64,000 bases of DNA, from positions 36,981,100 to 37,045,099 of the forward strand of contig OX453272.1 in assembly GCA_949710005.1 (NCBI GenBank). The letters run 5' to 3'. Each line of letters starts with the position of its first letter. Positions within the stretch are counted from its first letter, which is position 1. The translations under genes and the position numbers were made by a program. This DNA comes from Ricordea florida. Taxonomy: Eukaryota; Cnidaria; Anthozoa; Corallimorpharia; Ricordeidae. The notes under the pieces are model-generated. The model did not search any database. It worked only from the letters and a program-made list of their open reading frames with translations, and was not told the origin of the DNA. This document shows positions 35,888 to 47,130 of the stretch, one piece after another.

Positions 35888-36735
35888 TATCAAATCAACC
35901 GGGTTCACGGATATTCCCGCACGTCTCAAGGACGGTTCCGGCGCGATAGTAAGACCACTGACTGTGCTCATAAACAGGTCCCTAGCTGAAGGCTCAATAC
36001 CACTTGAGGGGAAACATGCCATTACAACGCATGCGCATAAGTCTGATTCTGGAACGAATCCAGCGAACTATAGACTGATCTCAGTCCTACCGGTTTTCAG
36101 TAAGATCCTTAAGCGGGCAGTGCACAAGATGGTTAATATATACAGCAACACAATTTGCTCTCTGTCTACCACTCCAGCGTTCTTACTCTCCACTCAACCA
36201 GCACGTGTCTGATTGATGTCACGAAGACCTTGCTTCAGAACATTGATAAGGGTCAACTTACAGGGTGAGGCATAGTCTTTTTAGACCTTACAAAGGCCTT
36301 TGACACTCATAGTGTATTATTGGATAAGTTAACATCACTAGATGATGATGATCATGATGATGAACTTTATTTGAGTGTCAACTGTATCTAGCACTGACGT
36401 ACTAATTGGGGACACTGTAAAGCACAAATGAAATCAAATCATATTAAACTAAATTAAATGTTGGTTTTTGTGGAGAGTGAAAAATCGGAGTACCTGGAGA
36501 AAAACCTCTTGGAACAGAGTAGAGAACCAACAAACTAGGGTTAAATGAGGCCTCCGTTCAATGGTTTAAGGCTTACTTGACAGGCAGAACACAAAGCGTG
36601 GTAGTGGATAGCTCAACATATGATCCCCAACTCTTCCAAATCCATTTAGTTTGGAGTCCCGCAAGGGACCTCGATCGGTTCCTTGTTTTTATAATTACTG
36701 ATCGTCATCCAAATCCATTGTTTTCTGTCTGCATT
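35888..36735 (+). pseudogene. LINE reverse-transcriptase fragment, interrupted
   Basis: The plus strand reads IPARLKDGSGAIVRPLTVL, then INRSLAEGSIPLEGKHA, NPANYRLISVLPVFSKILKR and, after a frame change near 36250, VFLDLTKAFDT (the RT motif A region). From about 36340 to 36545 a different repeat interrupts it: GATGAT runs, then a GGAGTACCTGGAGAAAAACC motif. RT-like sequence resumes with VQWFKAYLTGRTQSV. No intact catalytic core remains. It fits the CR1/L2 or RTE-like LINE type. Confidence 0.8.
36340..36545. repeat. Inserted short repeat in LINE fragment
   Basis: It begins with GATGATGAT and contains GGAGTACCTGGAGAAAAACC and AGAGAACCAACA. It splits the RT fragment, so it is a later insertion, probably SINE-like. 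Its exact borders are uncertain. Confidence 0.55.
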
Positions 36736-37366
36736 ATATCATCGAATGCCGAGAGAGAAAAAATGCAAACTAAGTGTGTGAGAAAAACGGGTGCGGTCTT
36801 TTTTGGTAGCAGGGAAATTTTCAGGGGTAATCTTACACGTGCTAAATCGACACGCATCATTATTAAAACACGCAGCATTATTAAACCTAAAACAAGCTGC
36901 ATTATTAAAAATAATGCTGGGCGTTTTGGTTTTAATAATCCAGCATGCCTTGCATGCGTATATCCACTGGTGAAGCACTTCCTCGTCTCTTGCCATTCTT
37001 CAAAGATATTTAGCGCCCAATTCTACTTCCTTCGACTAGCATCGGAAAACCAGCTGTCTTCAAACCTCCGACATTCGTCAGATGAGATTGGCACGAAATC
37101 TTTCGCTCCCTATTAACAACAAGAGAAAATGAGGTAACAACCAATACTCCTCGATCGTTACACAAACAATTAGGACTGAAAATATGTAGAAAAATGCATG
37201 ACTATCTGTCTTACTAGAAAACGAACTAACCAAAGTCAAGAACATTTGTGTCCATATCCGCTTCTGATACTTTAATGAATAAAGTTTAAATAATATATAC
37301 CTTCACTAATAACAATATTATCCTCTGAGCATTTTCTTTGACCTTCACCCGTCGACACACCCATTC
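36736..37366 (-). CDS. Possible 5' exons of the coiled-coil gene
   Basis: Two segments have good exon borders on the minus strand. 37366-37301 (66 bases, acceptor TTGTTCAG, donor GAAG/GTATAT) can read MGVSTGEGQRKCSEDNIVIS. A second exon starts at 37109 (acceptor GTTGTTAATAG) and can read GAKDFVPISSDECRRFEDSW. Their phases could not be joined securely to each other or to the exon at 33.7 kb. 36740-36990 contains short ATTATTAAA-rich repeats. Confidence 0.35.
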
Positions 37367-37465
37367 CTGAACAACAATTACAACATCAGGTTACACACAT
37401 TTAAGCAAATTAAAGCAAAAGAACTGCATCGACTGAAAGAAAGTACTTACCATCTCATTCATCCG

Positions 37466-37592
37466 CACAGTTTCCTACTTCATTATGCATTCTGTAACTA
37501 TATTATTTCGTTCTTCGAACACAAGAAATATTTGCACGTGCATTGCACCAGACAAGACAGCTTCAGCATGCATAATGAAGTAGGGACCTGTG
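37466..37592. repeat. MITE with CACAG ends
   Basis: Terminal repeats near CACAGTTTCCTACTTCATTA (left) and CACAGGTCCCTACTTCATTA (right, reverse complement). A relative lies at 40981-41088. A strong donor-like CATCTCATTC preceded by CTTAC (minus-strand GATG/GTAAGTAC) is just to its left at 37449-37451. Confidence 0.75.
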
Positions 37593-38424
37593 CAGAAATC
37601 TTTACCGCTTTCCGCCATCGTTCCAAACGACAATGAGTTGACTTTCAGAAAGAACTGTGTTTGTCGAGCAATATGCAAATTGCATCTACCTTGACAAACA
37701 AACAGTCAATAACTCGTTTCTGGTTGCATTTTCCACACGTGCATGTCAAGTTATACTCATGAAAACAACAGCAAATGTGGCCGTTACCTTGAACTGATAA
37801 AAAGTATCCATTGAACGCTAAGAATTGTTTAATTTATTGTTTTACACAAAAATACAAAAGGGCGGTGACATTCGATGATATAATTGCAGACAGAAAACAA
37901 TGGGTTTGGATGAGGATCAGAGATTATAATAGCGGAGCTCCACAGCGGCTCGAAGAGCCGCAGAGCGGAGCCCCATAACTACCGTGCGAGGATAGAAATT
38001 GAGAAAACCATGCGTTTGAGTTTTCATGGTCATTGTGACTAGCGGCATGGCTCGCGGGCGCGTGCGCCTAGCGACGACGACGACGACGACGAACGACGTT
38101 GCCCCAACATGGCGGCCATAGTCATCTAGGTCTTAAACCGAAAGGAGGCTTTGTTTTTCGCGCGCTTTTCGCGGCTTGCCGCGGCTACACAACCTACAGC
38201 CAGCAGTCTACAGCAGTCTACAATGTTTTGCTGAAGAAACGGATTTTATTCCATAGGTACTGAGATTTACTCCTTGTAAATCTGTGTGAGAAAAATAGTC
38301 TGTAAAAAACTAGAAGCAATTTGATTGGTTGGACCATTTTCTTCACTGTTCATAGAGGTGGGATCACGGCGGGGCCAGACCACCCCTCAAATGTTTCATT
38401 GGCGCGTGGGCAATTTTTTTCAAG

Positions 38425-39735
38425 ATGGCGGCGTCTGGGCATTCAAAGGATTCTGGGTATTCTAGGCTGAGGTTTTGAGCCGAATTAGGTCGATTTTAAC
38501 CGACTACTACAGGTCCTGGGTACTACTAATCGCATAATGGCCCCTTTTTTCGGATTCTTTACTTCCAGAGCTTTATTTTGATGTGCGTTGAGGCTGTGAT
38601 ATCCTAATTTTTCTCGTCAAAAGCGGTATGGTTGGAGACGAAAATGTAGAGTCTTTGTCGTCTGAAGAGTGCTCAAGGTAGTGCTTTTGCCTTTTGGTTT
38701 TCGTTAAAATGCAACCGGTTACATTAAAATCGAAAGTCATACAAACTTTGTGTAATATGTCTGCTCATTAAATTTGTATTTATTCATGAGGTTTGTCCTA
38801 ATGCAAAGAAAAAATACCATGGGTCTTTAGGCTAACCTCGACCCGGGGAAAACAACGGTTCCCGCTTGCTGCATTCAACCGCCTAAAGAAGGAAAGGACG
38901 CAGGCTATTGTCGATGCTACGGCACAAATAAGCGAGTTGAGATCTCAACTTGATGAAAACAAGGCAGAGTTGGATGCTTTGAAGAAACAATTGCACAAGA
39001 CTGAAGAAAAAATTCGAAGAAGAAAGCGAAAGGTTTGTTATTATTGTTTGCAATAGACTCGACTGTTTAATACATGAAATTAATCTCCTAAATTGTCAAT
39101 GTTTTTCCTTGGTAATGGAATTATAATAACTATAAGCTTAAGATGATTTCTGTCCCATTTACATCGAAGCTAGGCATATTGTAAGCTTAAATTATGGCTC
39201 TTCCTTCGCTCTAGTCTGTCTATTAATTTATTTAGATATAAATAAGATGACAGTCAAATGAAGTGATACTCTGCATAAAATTAAGCCTCTGATTTCATTT
39301 GCATTATCCCCTAAGGAAGTAAAATAATGATTTATTGATCCTTGTTAACACTACTTTCCCTAGATTTTATACATTTATTTATTTATTTACTTATTTATTT
39401 AGTTATTTGTTTATTTATATTAATTATTTATTTATTTATTTATATTATTTATATATTTATTTATTTTTGTTGCCATCACAACTGAACAGATTGCTGATCT
39501 TGAAAATCTAGAGGACGTCGACAGTGGAGTGGCCAAGAAGAAAAAAGATGACAGGAGACCTAATGTCACTAGTGTAGTGAATCCAACATGTAGTGAAAAG
39601 TTAAACCTTTCTAGGAAACAATTTCTTATACGTAGAAAGAAAACCCTGTCAGCACTAAGGCCAATCCATACAAGTACAGCAGCACGTGAAGACAACAAGC
39701 CAGTCCTTGTGACTCCTATATTCCAAAGAGGGTGA
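38425..39735 (+). CDS. Spliced coiled-coil protein of the 3.24-kb element
   Basis: Three exons join in frame: 38425-38471 (MAASGHSKDSGYSRL), 38831-39032 and 39490-39735, total 164 residues. The borders are CTGAG/GTTTTG, TCTTTAG, AAG/GTTTGT and TGAACAG, and all phases agree. Exon 2 is a basic stretch (GKQRFPLAAFNRLKKER) followed by a coiled coil (TAQISELRSQLDENKAELDA...). Exon 3 is Lys-rich and ends PVLVTPIFQRG. The family is unknown. The dimerising coil plus basic patches suggest nucleic-acid binding, which is only an inference. Confidence 0.7.
39371..39470. repeat. (TTTA)n microsatellite
   Basis: About 100 bases of imperfect TTTA repeats inside the second intron of the gene at 38425-39735. 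Confidence 0.95.
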
Positions 39736-40980
39736 GGGAGGGTGATAATAGGCTTTGTTTGTGAGGTCTTTCAAAATCTAGTACAGACGACAGCGGTTGC
39801 ACGATCTGCACAAGCAGTGTAATGAACATGGTCAAACAGAGTGTTGCTGCTGGAAAAGTAACCCCTGAACTCAAGCAGTTTCTTTCATAATTCAGATTCA
39901 GCTAATAACAAGTGCTGAGATACTCTCAAGAGTGATCAAAATCCAATTTCTCATTGTATATACCATTTAAGCAATTCAATTTAATACAAGCAGGCATTTG
40001 TTGTGACTATAATTCAGAATTAATATTTTGATTATCAAGCACAAAATTCTCCTAAAGCTCTAAAGAAAAGGAGAAATATACATTTTAAACATCAGACAGA
40101 AATTTACCAATCACAGTTATGTATTGTAATTATAACTCATCGGTGTATTTAATAACAGCTTTGAAGCAACCGGCCATTATATAGTACAAAGAGTTGTGAC
40201 ATGTATGCATGTAGGGTTAAATACTCAACATCACAGCCCTTTAAAACTGTGAGACTTAACCATCTTCACCTGATTGCAGTTGCCAGTCATAATATCCACT
40301 AATGAATTTTCAATTTATAGCCCTAATTTTTTATACTGAGAAACATTTGGTAGTTACAATAATTATTGTTTGCAATTATATGGTTATATATAATAATTAT
40401 AATACAGACATCATAATTTTGTCAATATAGAGCTTATATTTTCAATAACATAATCCTACTATAAAATAAGGATTTTTAAAAATGTATAATACCTCTATTT
40501 TAAAAAAGTAAGATATTGTAAAAAACACCATGCAATATAAATCAATATGACAATAGATATTAGTAAAAAAAAGGTCAATATATATTGATCTGCAGTGTAA
40601 ATTCAAAACTGTATGTTTCATAAATTAATGTAAGTCAGACTGCACAATAAACAGTTGGCACACAACATGGAACATGCAACCTGCATGCACAATTAATTTC
40701 AGTGCTGCTGGACACCACTCGTATTCCAATAGCCATAGTGAAATTTCACCATCAAGACTTCATTTTTTTGTGGAAGTTCAACTCCAAAGGCTTTTCCTCA
40801 GAAACAACCACCTCACATCTTTCCAATGAGTCATTCAATGAATTTTCCATTGGTTTCCTCAAAATGGACTCTTGGTTCACTTCAGACCCATCGAGGTCCA
40901 TTCTTGCGAACAAGTATCTTGCCTTTCTTATGTGTGTTATACTGTGTTTCACAAGAGTCGTAGTTTCGGTAAGATTTCCG

Positions 40981-41088
40981 CACAGGTCCCTACTTCATTA
41001 TGCATGCTGTAGTTGAATTGTCTTGGGAAGTGCGCGTGCAAACATTTTTGAGAACGAAACCGTACGGTTAATGAAGTAGGGACCTGTG
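40981..41088. repeat. MITE with CACAGGTCCC ends
   Basis: The ends CACAGGTCCCTACTTCATTA and its reverse complement flank about 65 inner bases. It is nested in the 3.24-kb element and related to 37466-37592. Confidence 0.85.
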
Positions 41089-41161
41089 AGGAAATCTTAC
41101 CGTAGTTACTGTTGTCTGGTGACCATAGTTTGTTCGTGCCATTACATCTTTAGACAGGCAA

Positions 41162-41497
41162 CTAAACACCTCTTCTGGCATATCCATGGTGACGGAATTC
41201 CCCAAGCCACGGATTCGCTAATTTTGGTCGCGTATGCAAGCGGCGAATAATCTTCGTATGTGCCTTTCTTAAAGCCCTTGCCACCATTCTTCGAGCGGGC
41301 AGTAACCTTTGCACATTAGCAAAGGTAGATCGGCTGCTAATTTTCTCCTCTAGGACTTCCACAGCAACTTCAAGCTCGGAAAAGAAGTCGTTCACTTTTT
41401 TAATACCATTCCCGCTTGAAGTCTGTCCCAAGCAGTCAGATTTGGCGCGTTGTAAAGGTCTTCGAAGCGATTCGGAAAAGTTCACATTGGCGGCCAT
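41162..41497 (-). CDS. Small basic protein of the 3.24-kb element
   Basis: 111 residues starting MAANVNFSESLRRPLQRAKS. I chose the ATG at 41497 because it matches the ATGGCG-type start at the other end of the element; an in-frame ATG at 41581 lies in the terminal repeat. The middle is acidic-helical (VNDFFSELEVAVEVLEEKIS) and the end strongly basic (ARRMVARALRKAHTKIIRR). A spliced continuation is possible. No family recognised. Confidence 0.55.
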   Translation of the reverse strand: MAANVNFSESLRRPLQRAKSDCLGQTSSGNGIKKVNDFFSELEVAVEVLEEKISSRSTFANVQRLLPARRMVARALRKAHTKIIRRLHTRPKLANPWLGEFRHHGYARRGV

Positions 41498-42917
41498 CTT
41501 GGATTTTTTAGTTACAAAATTACACTTTAGCCGCCATCTTGGATTTTTCCCATGATTGCCTCCGGGCTTCCGATGACCCATTTGAGGGGTGGTCTGGCCC
41601 CGCCGTGATCAGTTTTGGCGCCATCAACTCGGCAAAAAGTGAGCAATAACGGCTTCTTCCTCAGCTTCGTCTTTGAGAAATTCTAGGTTTGCAGATACAG
41701 CTTCAGTCGAGGACTTCATACAAGATCAAGAAAATAAAAATACGAATAACAAATCCGAACAGCCCGTCGCTTCACTGAAAGAATTCTTGACGTTGAAAGG
41801 CGAATCAAGGTCCGTAGAAGAAATTCCTTCAAACGAGCTCAATTCAGTTCATGAGTGAATTTGTCCGGTAGCAGTGGGAAAGAAGGAAAACAAAGATTAT
41901 GAGCCAAGTTCGCTGCGTTCTCTCTTTCGCAACGGTTATTTGAATAAAAAAGCTACGGATTTAGCATCTCAAAAGAAGTGGTGTTTGAAAAAGCAAGAGC
42001 CGCATTAAACTGATCAAAACAAAAAGGTAATTTTACATTGTATTTCCCGTACACAAGACATTCCTGAGTCATTCATGAGTCGTTTTAAAACGTTTTTAAC
42101 TGTCTTTGGTTCTTATACTTCTAGCGACATTTCCAACAGTGTTTAAAGTAGAATTTTCCAGTTCGTGCAATGTTTGTATCATTTTCGAGAAGTAAATTTT
42201 GAACGCATTTTTAACTTGACTGTCATGTTTATTCGGTATGCTCCAAAATAAAGCCTGCTAAGTGCGTTTTGCACCTTGTTGTGGTATCTTGATTTTTCTA
42301 GCCCAGCGTGATTCATGATCAGTTAGTAGTATTTTGTAAGGAGTAAATCTCAGTACCTAAAAAATAAGCAAATTACTTCATGGTTAGTTCGCCCGTACCA
42401 TTTTTCTTCACTCGTTGTGAAGAAAAGTAAACTCACTCGTTCGCTGCGCTCACTCGTTCGTTTTCTATTCTTCACAACTCGTGAAGAAAAATCGTCCGCC
42501 CTCACTATAAACCATGAAGTAATCTCTATATTCATAGCGGTTTTGGAGGAAAAATTTTGTTCCTACAAGTTTTCAAGCGTTTTTGGAGGGACATAAGCAT
42601 AAAGCTGAGTGTCTCAGATTTTTCCTTTGTTAAAGAGCTGCCTAGCTGCTTTTGGTGTTGCTTTAAAACTATTATAATTTTGCTGACCAGGTAATGGTTC
42701 TTCCGTTGAGTCGCGAGCTAGATGTTTTTTTTTGACGATTTATTTGAGCTATCGAATCTTCTTTAAGTAGTTGCGTACATCAGGCGTATTTAATAACTTT
42801 AGTGACAACATTTTCAATGTGTGAGGGTCTGTGTGAGGAGCTCCGCTTTTAGGCTGGCCTAAATCTATTTAATAGATAATTGTTGAGGCAAGCAACATTA
42901 TTGGATATAATGCAGGC

Positions 42918-43082
42918 AGCTCGATAGAAACACGAAGAACATGTTTTCTATTTCTTTTAGAAAACACCGCAACGAAAAAAAGGCAAACAACTTTTAAATT
43001 TTGATGACCAAAATGTAAATTCTCTTTGGTCGCGTTATCATTACGTCAATAGCTCGTGCTGGTTCTCTGTTTCTATCGAGCT
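42918..43082. repeat. Inverted-repeat MITE
   Basis: The ends AGCTCGATAGAAACACGAAG and (reverse complement of the right end) AGCTCGATAGAAACAGAGAA are inverted. About 165 bases, no coding content. Confidence 0.7.
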
Positions 43083-43085
43083 TTT

Positions 43086-43418
43086 AGTATAAATCTACTA
43101 GCGTTCTATCACAAATGCCGCGCTCTGATTGGCTAGGCTACCCACTATCTATTCTGTGATAGAGTGAGTAGCGCAGCAGTGTGCCCTTGCTAACAAAATG
43201 GCGGCTGCTTCTTCACGTTTTCGAAGTGTCCGTGAAGAAGATTTAGACAGTTTACTGATCGAGGCTGTTCCAGAAAGACAAAGTTTTGAACGACTAGTAG
43301 ATCTATACTAAAACAATTAGATTATGAGCTCGAGATTTCTATGCGTGACAGCTGACTCGGGCAGCGCCCTCGTCAACTATCACGCGATAGAAATCTCGAG
43401 CTCATAATCTAATTGTTT
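43086..43418. repeat. Composite MITE, copy 2 (inverted)
   Basis: The reverse complement of 28243-28578. On the plus strand from 43198 it reads MAAASSRFRSVREEDLDSLL before a stop, the possible remnant of a transposase 5' exon. The palindromic unit is at 43312-43418. Confidence 0.8.
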
Positions 43419-44205
43419 AATAGAAACATGAATTCTAACCAATCAGCGCGCGTATTTTCTTAGGACTGTTTTCTAATGAAATCTAAACAGTCTCACAATC
43501 GCAAATATCTCACTCTTTTGGCTGACCTACGTTGCAGTCCCGCCGGAACTATCTAATTAATAAGGTGCATGCTGGTGTTTATGAGCCTTCATGGCCTGAC
43601 TCCTGCATACTTACTTAATGAATTTAGCCACTCACGCGACTTTATATCATATAACACGCGCAATGAAGATTTGCTCCGTCTTCCACTTCTTAGAACAACT
43701 AAGTACCAGGATCTCCTTTAGGTTTAGCGGAGCCTTTTTCTTTGCATGCATTTGGCCCTCAGCAGCCAGCATGATTATTATGGAGCGTTATTAGGGTCAA
43801 ATTTAGAAAACAAATTATGTTATGGTGTTTGATATTTCATTCGGCCGAACTACAGAATTATGTTCCAGCGTTGCATGGAATTATGTTCGGCTCTTTTAAC
43901 TTCAACAAAAAATGCTATTAATTATGTTCGGCTCTTTAATAAATTGAGTTTTGTCCAATTTTGTTCGGCTCCTCCGAATTATGTTCGGAACGCGGCTTCT
44001 CGAATTATGTTCGATAAGTAGACTGGTAGCCTCGCGATAAGAAATTCAGAGGAGTCCTGGGGCGAGAAACATTTCCCGCGCTCTCTATAATTTATTCTAA
44101 TTATTACCAGTGTTCGTGTACTGTTCTGTCAAACATGGCGGACGAGTCGATTTCTGACATGTAACTCATATCATAGGTTTTCATTTCATCCTGGATATAA
44201 AAACA

Positions 44206-44645
44206 CACTTTAAGCCAACTGAAACCTTTCAATACACTCATATTTCCTCTAGCCACCCATCGGGTGTCAAAAAGGGATTCGTGAAGGGCGAAGCTCTAAG
44301 ACTTTTACGAACTAACTCTTCAAGAACAACATTTGAAGAGAACATTTACAAATTCAAATCACGTCTCCTTGCTAAAGGTTATCCAAAACATCTGATCGAG
44401 ACACTCCTTTCAGATGTCAAATTCACAGAAAGGGAATCGGCGCTACGACAGAGAACTGAAAGCCAAAAAGAACTCCTGCCCTTTGTAACACAATATCAAC
44501 CATCAGTGCCCAACCTCAGAAATGTTTTAATGGAGAAATGGCACTTGATACAAAATCAGCCTTCTCTACGGCAAAGAGCCACCACTAATATCGTATAAAA
44601 GAGGAAAATCCCTAAAAGACATACTCGTAAGAGCAAAACTCTAAA
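44206..44645 (+). pseudogene. Penelope-like reverse transcriptase C-terminal fragment
   Basis: The plus strand reads KPTETFQYTHISSSHPSGVK, then KGFVKGEALRLLRTNSS, LLPFVTQYQPSVPNLRNVLM and, after a one-base frame change near 44575, PPLISYKRGKSLKDILVRAK followed by a stop. This is the region after the RT core in Penelope-like retroelements. The catalytic motifs and the GIY-YIG nuclease are absent. It is cargo or a nested remnant within the long-TIR element. Confidence 0.8.
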
Positions 44646-44718
44646 GGGGTCACATATTACATGGTACAAAAGTTTCCATTGTTAGAAGTCGTGCAGGTCT
44701 GTCACTCCTTGCTATTTC

Positions 44719-45000
44719 CTACTGCCTCGAAGATGACAAAGGAGTACTGTTATGAACACTGTAGGGGGCAAACAGTTTGCGGAAATTTTGCACAATACCA
44801 CTTGCTCTAACTTGGCCATGTGCTTGACGAATCTGTTCAGCTGCCGGTTGATCTGGTTCGCTATCACCCTCACTGAGAAGCGAGGTAACTTCCCGAAGAA
44901 GTTTAATTGCTTTAGCACTTTTGCACTCGTTTGGAGTTTCTTGGTTTTCGTCGTGATCCCCTCTTCCACGTTTGTTGCCGCCATGCTTGACAGAACAGTA
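44719..45000 (-). pseudogene. Possible transposon-protein remnant, unrecognised
   Basis: Just inside the right terminal repeat, the minus strand reads NKRGRGDHDENQETPNECKS, then KAIKLLREVTSLLSEGDSEP and ASGIVQNFRKLFAPY. The composition looks like coding sequence, but the frame joins the nearby ATGGCGGC start only with a shift. The left end also has ATGGCGG at the same TIR position, with no matching product. Confidence 0.35.
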
Positions 45001-45346
45001 CACGAACACTGGTAATAATTAGAATAAATTATAGAGAGCGCGGGAAATGTTTCTCGCCCCGGGACTCCTCATGAATTTCTTATCGCGAGGCTACCAGTCT
45101 ACTTGCCGAACATAATTCGAGAAGCCGCGTTCCGAACATAATTCGGAGGAGCCGAACAAAATTGGACTAAACTCAATTCTAAAAGAGCCGAACATAATTA
45201 ATAGCATTTTTTGTTAAAGGTGAAAGAGCCGAACATAATTCCATGCAACGCTGGAACATAATTCTGTAGTTCGGCCGAATGAAATATCAAACACCATAAC
45301 ATAATTTGTTTTCTAAATTTGACCCTAACAACGCTCCATAGATTAT

Positions 45347-47130
45347 TACTCGGGCTACCTGAAAGGTAGACCGAGTCTAGGTTTCGGTTTCCTATCTATC
45401 AGTCTATCTATCGTCATGTCACGATTTTATATGCTGACGTAATGCATGCAATCGAGACATTCACGAAAACGAGGCCACTTACATACTGGGCGTACTGGAA
45501 ATTATGGCGAATCTAGGGGGCTTTCCATTCACCGAAAATTTTCGGTTTGAATTTTCGAAAATTTCTGTCTCGAATGGAACGGGCTTATTCTCGGTCGTCA
45601 CGTGGTCAGTTTTTGCCCCAGGCCTTTTGATGCTGCTTTTCGCATGTATTCAAAATGGCGTGTGTTTTAAAAATTTACGCAGCAACCGATTATGGGCGAT
45701 TATAATCCTAATTTAATTTTAATTCGCTCTTTTTCGATGATGAAAACGAAATACCCTTACTGGCTGCAGTTTCGTGCTTCATGCGGAGAAGTGGGAACCG
45801 TATAAATGGCTTCATGCAAAAGACGGCTCCTTCGTAGTCGCAGTCGGAATTTTCTTTTCTTTTCTTCCAAAGAGAATGCGAGGAGACTGGAGAACAATCC
45901 GACTGGAAGCTTTTTAATGGAACACAAGAATTTTCGAAAATACCGAAATTTCCAATTTCGGGAACACTGAAAAGGTTGTCCTAAATTTTCGAAAATCATT
46001 TCCGGAAAATATCTGTTCCATACGATTCTTACCCGAAATTTTCGAAAAGCGCCCATACAAACGCACACGCCGTTCGCGGTAGACCCACACTAAATGATGT
46101 CGAGCGTTGTCGGAATAGGTTGGCGATCCGCGAATTCTTTAGACTAGACAAATGTGCAGAGTTCATACCAGTTCTCACGAGATAACAAATGAGCCATATG
46201 TTAGTTATCAAAACTGTGACAGCCGATTGAACAACAACAAACTATATGATGGCGCTAACAACAGCGAATTGGATAAGGATATAGACAGAAGCAACTTGAA
46301 TAGTAAATATCTAAGCTTACCTCTTCCGTTAAATGTCCCGTTTCTGTGATTGGTTTTTATTGGGTTCAATACTTGTAAAGCACGATTTGGTATTGCGTAC
46401 GTAATCACTATTATCATATTGTACAAGGGTTCGTAAATGTTGGTTTGCTCTTTGCACGGAGTTGCACGTGCTTGATAGAAGAAAGACATGATGAATACTC
46501 TTGATGACTGTGAGCTACTAGAAAAAGTTGTCAATATGACTAATGTACGTGAACTTAATGTTACAGTGTCAATAAAAGAACAGCAATTCAGTTCTCGTTA
46601 TGCAAAGTATTTATATTTTGACTGTACTCGTGATTTGTGTAAGCGGCTGTACACACGCCATTAAAATTTTTTTGCACATGAGAAATTAAACTGACTGTTG
46701 GCACAAATAACCGTTAAAATGTGGGACTGGAGTGACTGATAACGAAAATTCCCCACACGGATCCCGCATGTAGTTTCGTATACATTTTACTCGTGGTAAA
46801 TGCTCAAGTAAAACGCTTCATACGAAGCCCGAGTGAACGCTCCTCAAGCGTCTTGTAATAAGTTTGGGTTTGGCCTGAAAAGGCACTTTACTGCTTTAGA
46901 TCCAAGACAAATTGAGCCCCAGTAATTTAACTATACTTAGACGTTCCTCTTTCTATCCGTTAGTTGTTTTTTCGTTGTTTCCTCTTTACATCAGGGCTCC
47001 ATTCATACCAGCCTTGCTGAACTGGGCATCCCTGTCTACATATTGTTTAAATAAATAAATAAATAAATGTTCGTAAAAAACGTTCAATATAAAAAATGTC
47101 AAACAACAAAACTAAATTTAAAAAAAAGTA
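45347..47130. other. No gene seen; repeat remnants
   Basis: 45519-46060 contains inverted GAAAATTTTCG-type words, probably an old repeat. 46980-47066 reads like a LINE 3' end (AACTGGGCATCCCTGTCTAC, then (AAAT)n). No coding region is supported. Confidence 0.45.

Larger units (their letters stand above)
38365..41607. mobile_element. 3.24-kb DNA element with two small genes
   Basis: The ends are perfect inverted repeats starting CACGGCGGGGCCAGACCACC (29 bases or more). It interrupts repeat copy B, and copy A supplies the empty site. Comparison gives a duplication of AT (element CAC...GTG) or up to GATCA (element CGG...CGT). It carries a spliced plus-strand gene at the left (38425-39735) and a minus-strand gene at the right (41497-41162), each beginning with ATGGCG/ATGGCC just inside an end. 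No known transposase was recognised. A GGGGTGGTCTGGCCCC remnant of the same end is at 50306-50321. Confidence 0.88.
37930..42875. mobile_element. 1.7-kb repeat, copy B, with 3.24-kb insertion
   Basis: The inverted counterpart of 22634-24359. Outside the insertion at 38365-41607 the two copies are nearly identical. One half of a small hairpin near 24 kb (about 30 bases) is missing in this copy. The Crypton-like reading (SASSLRNSRFADTA...) is at 41651-41858 on the plus strand and ends in the same stop. The probable start codon is ATA in both copies, so neither is likely to be translated. Confidence 0.85.
43779..45340. mobile_element. 1.56-kb long-TIR element with 6-bp duplication
   Basis: Terminal inverted repeats of about 350 bases begin TATGGAGCGTTATTAGGGTC (left) and contain many copies of AATTATGTTCGG. 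The 6-bp GATTAT flanks it exactly (43773-43778 and 45341-45346). Inside are a Penelope-like reverse-transcriptase fragment (44206-44645) and a minus-strand remnant near the right end. A 6-bp duplication with such long ends does not fit hAT, Mutator or Tc1 types, so the superfamily is unassigned. Confidence 0.88.

Noticed and set aside
22973..42535. 61-residue open frame present in two identical copies
   Set aside because: It reads through a nested palindromic MITE; the conservation reflects recent duplication, not protein selection.
22634..43418. A single large inverted segmental duplication covering 22.6-28.6 and 37.9-43.4 kb
   Set aside because: The 1.7-kb repeat and the composite MITE are each inverted between the regions but keep the same left-to-right order, and the sequence between them is unrelated, so they are separate insertions.
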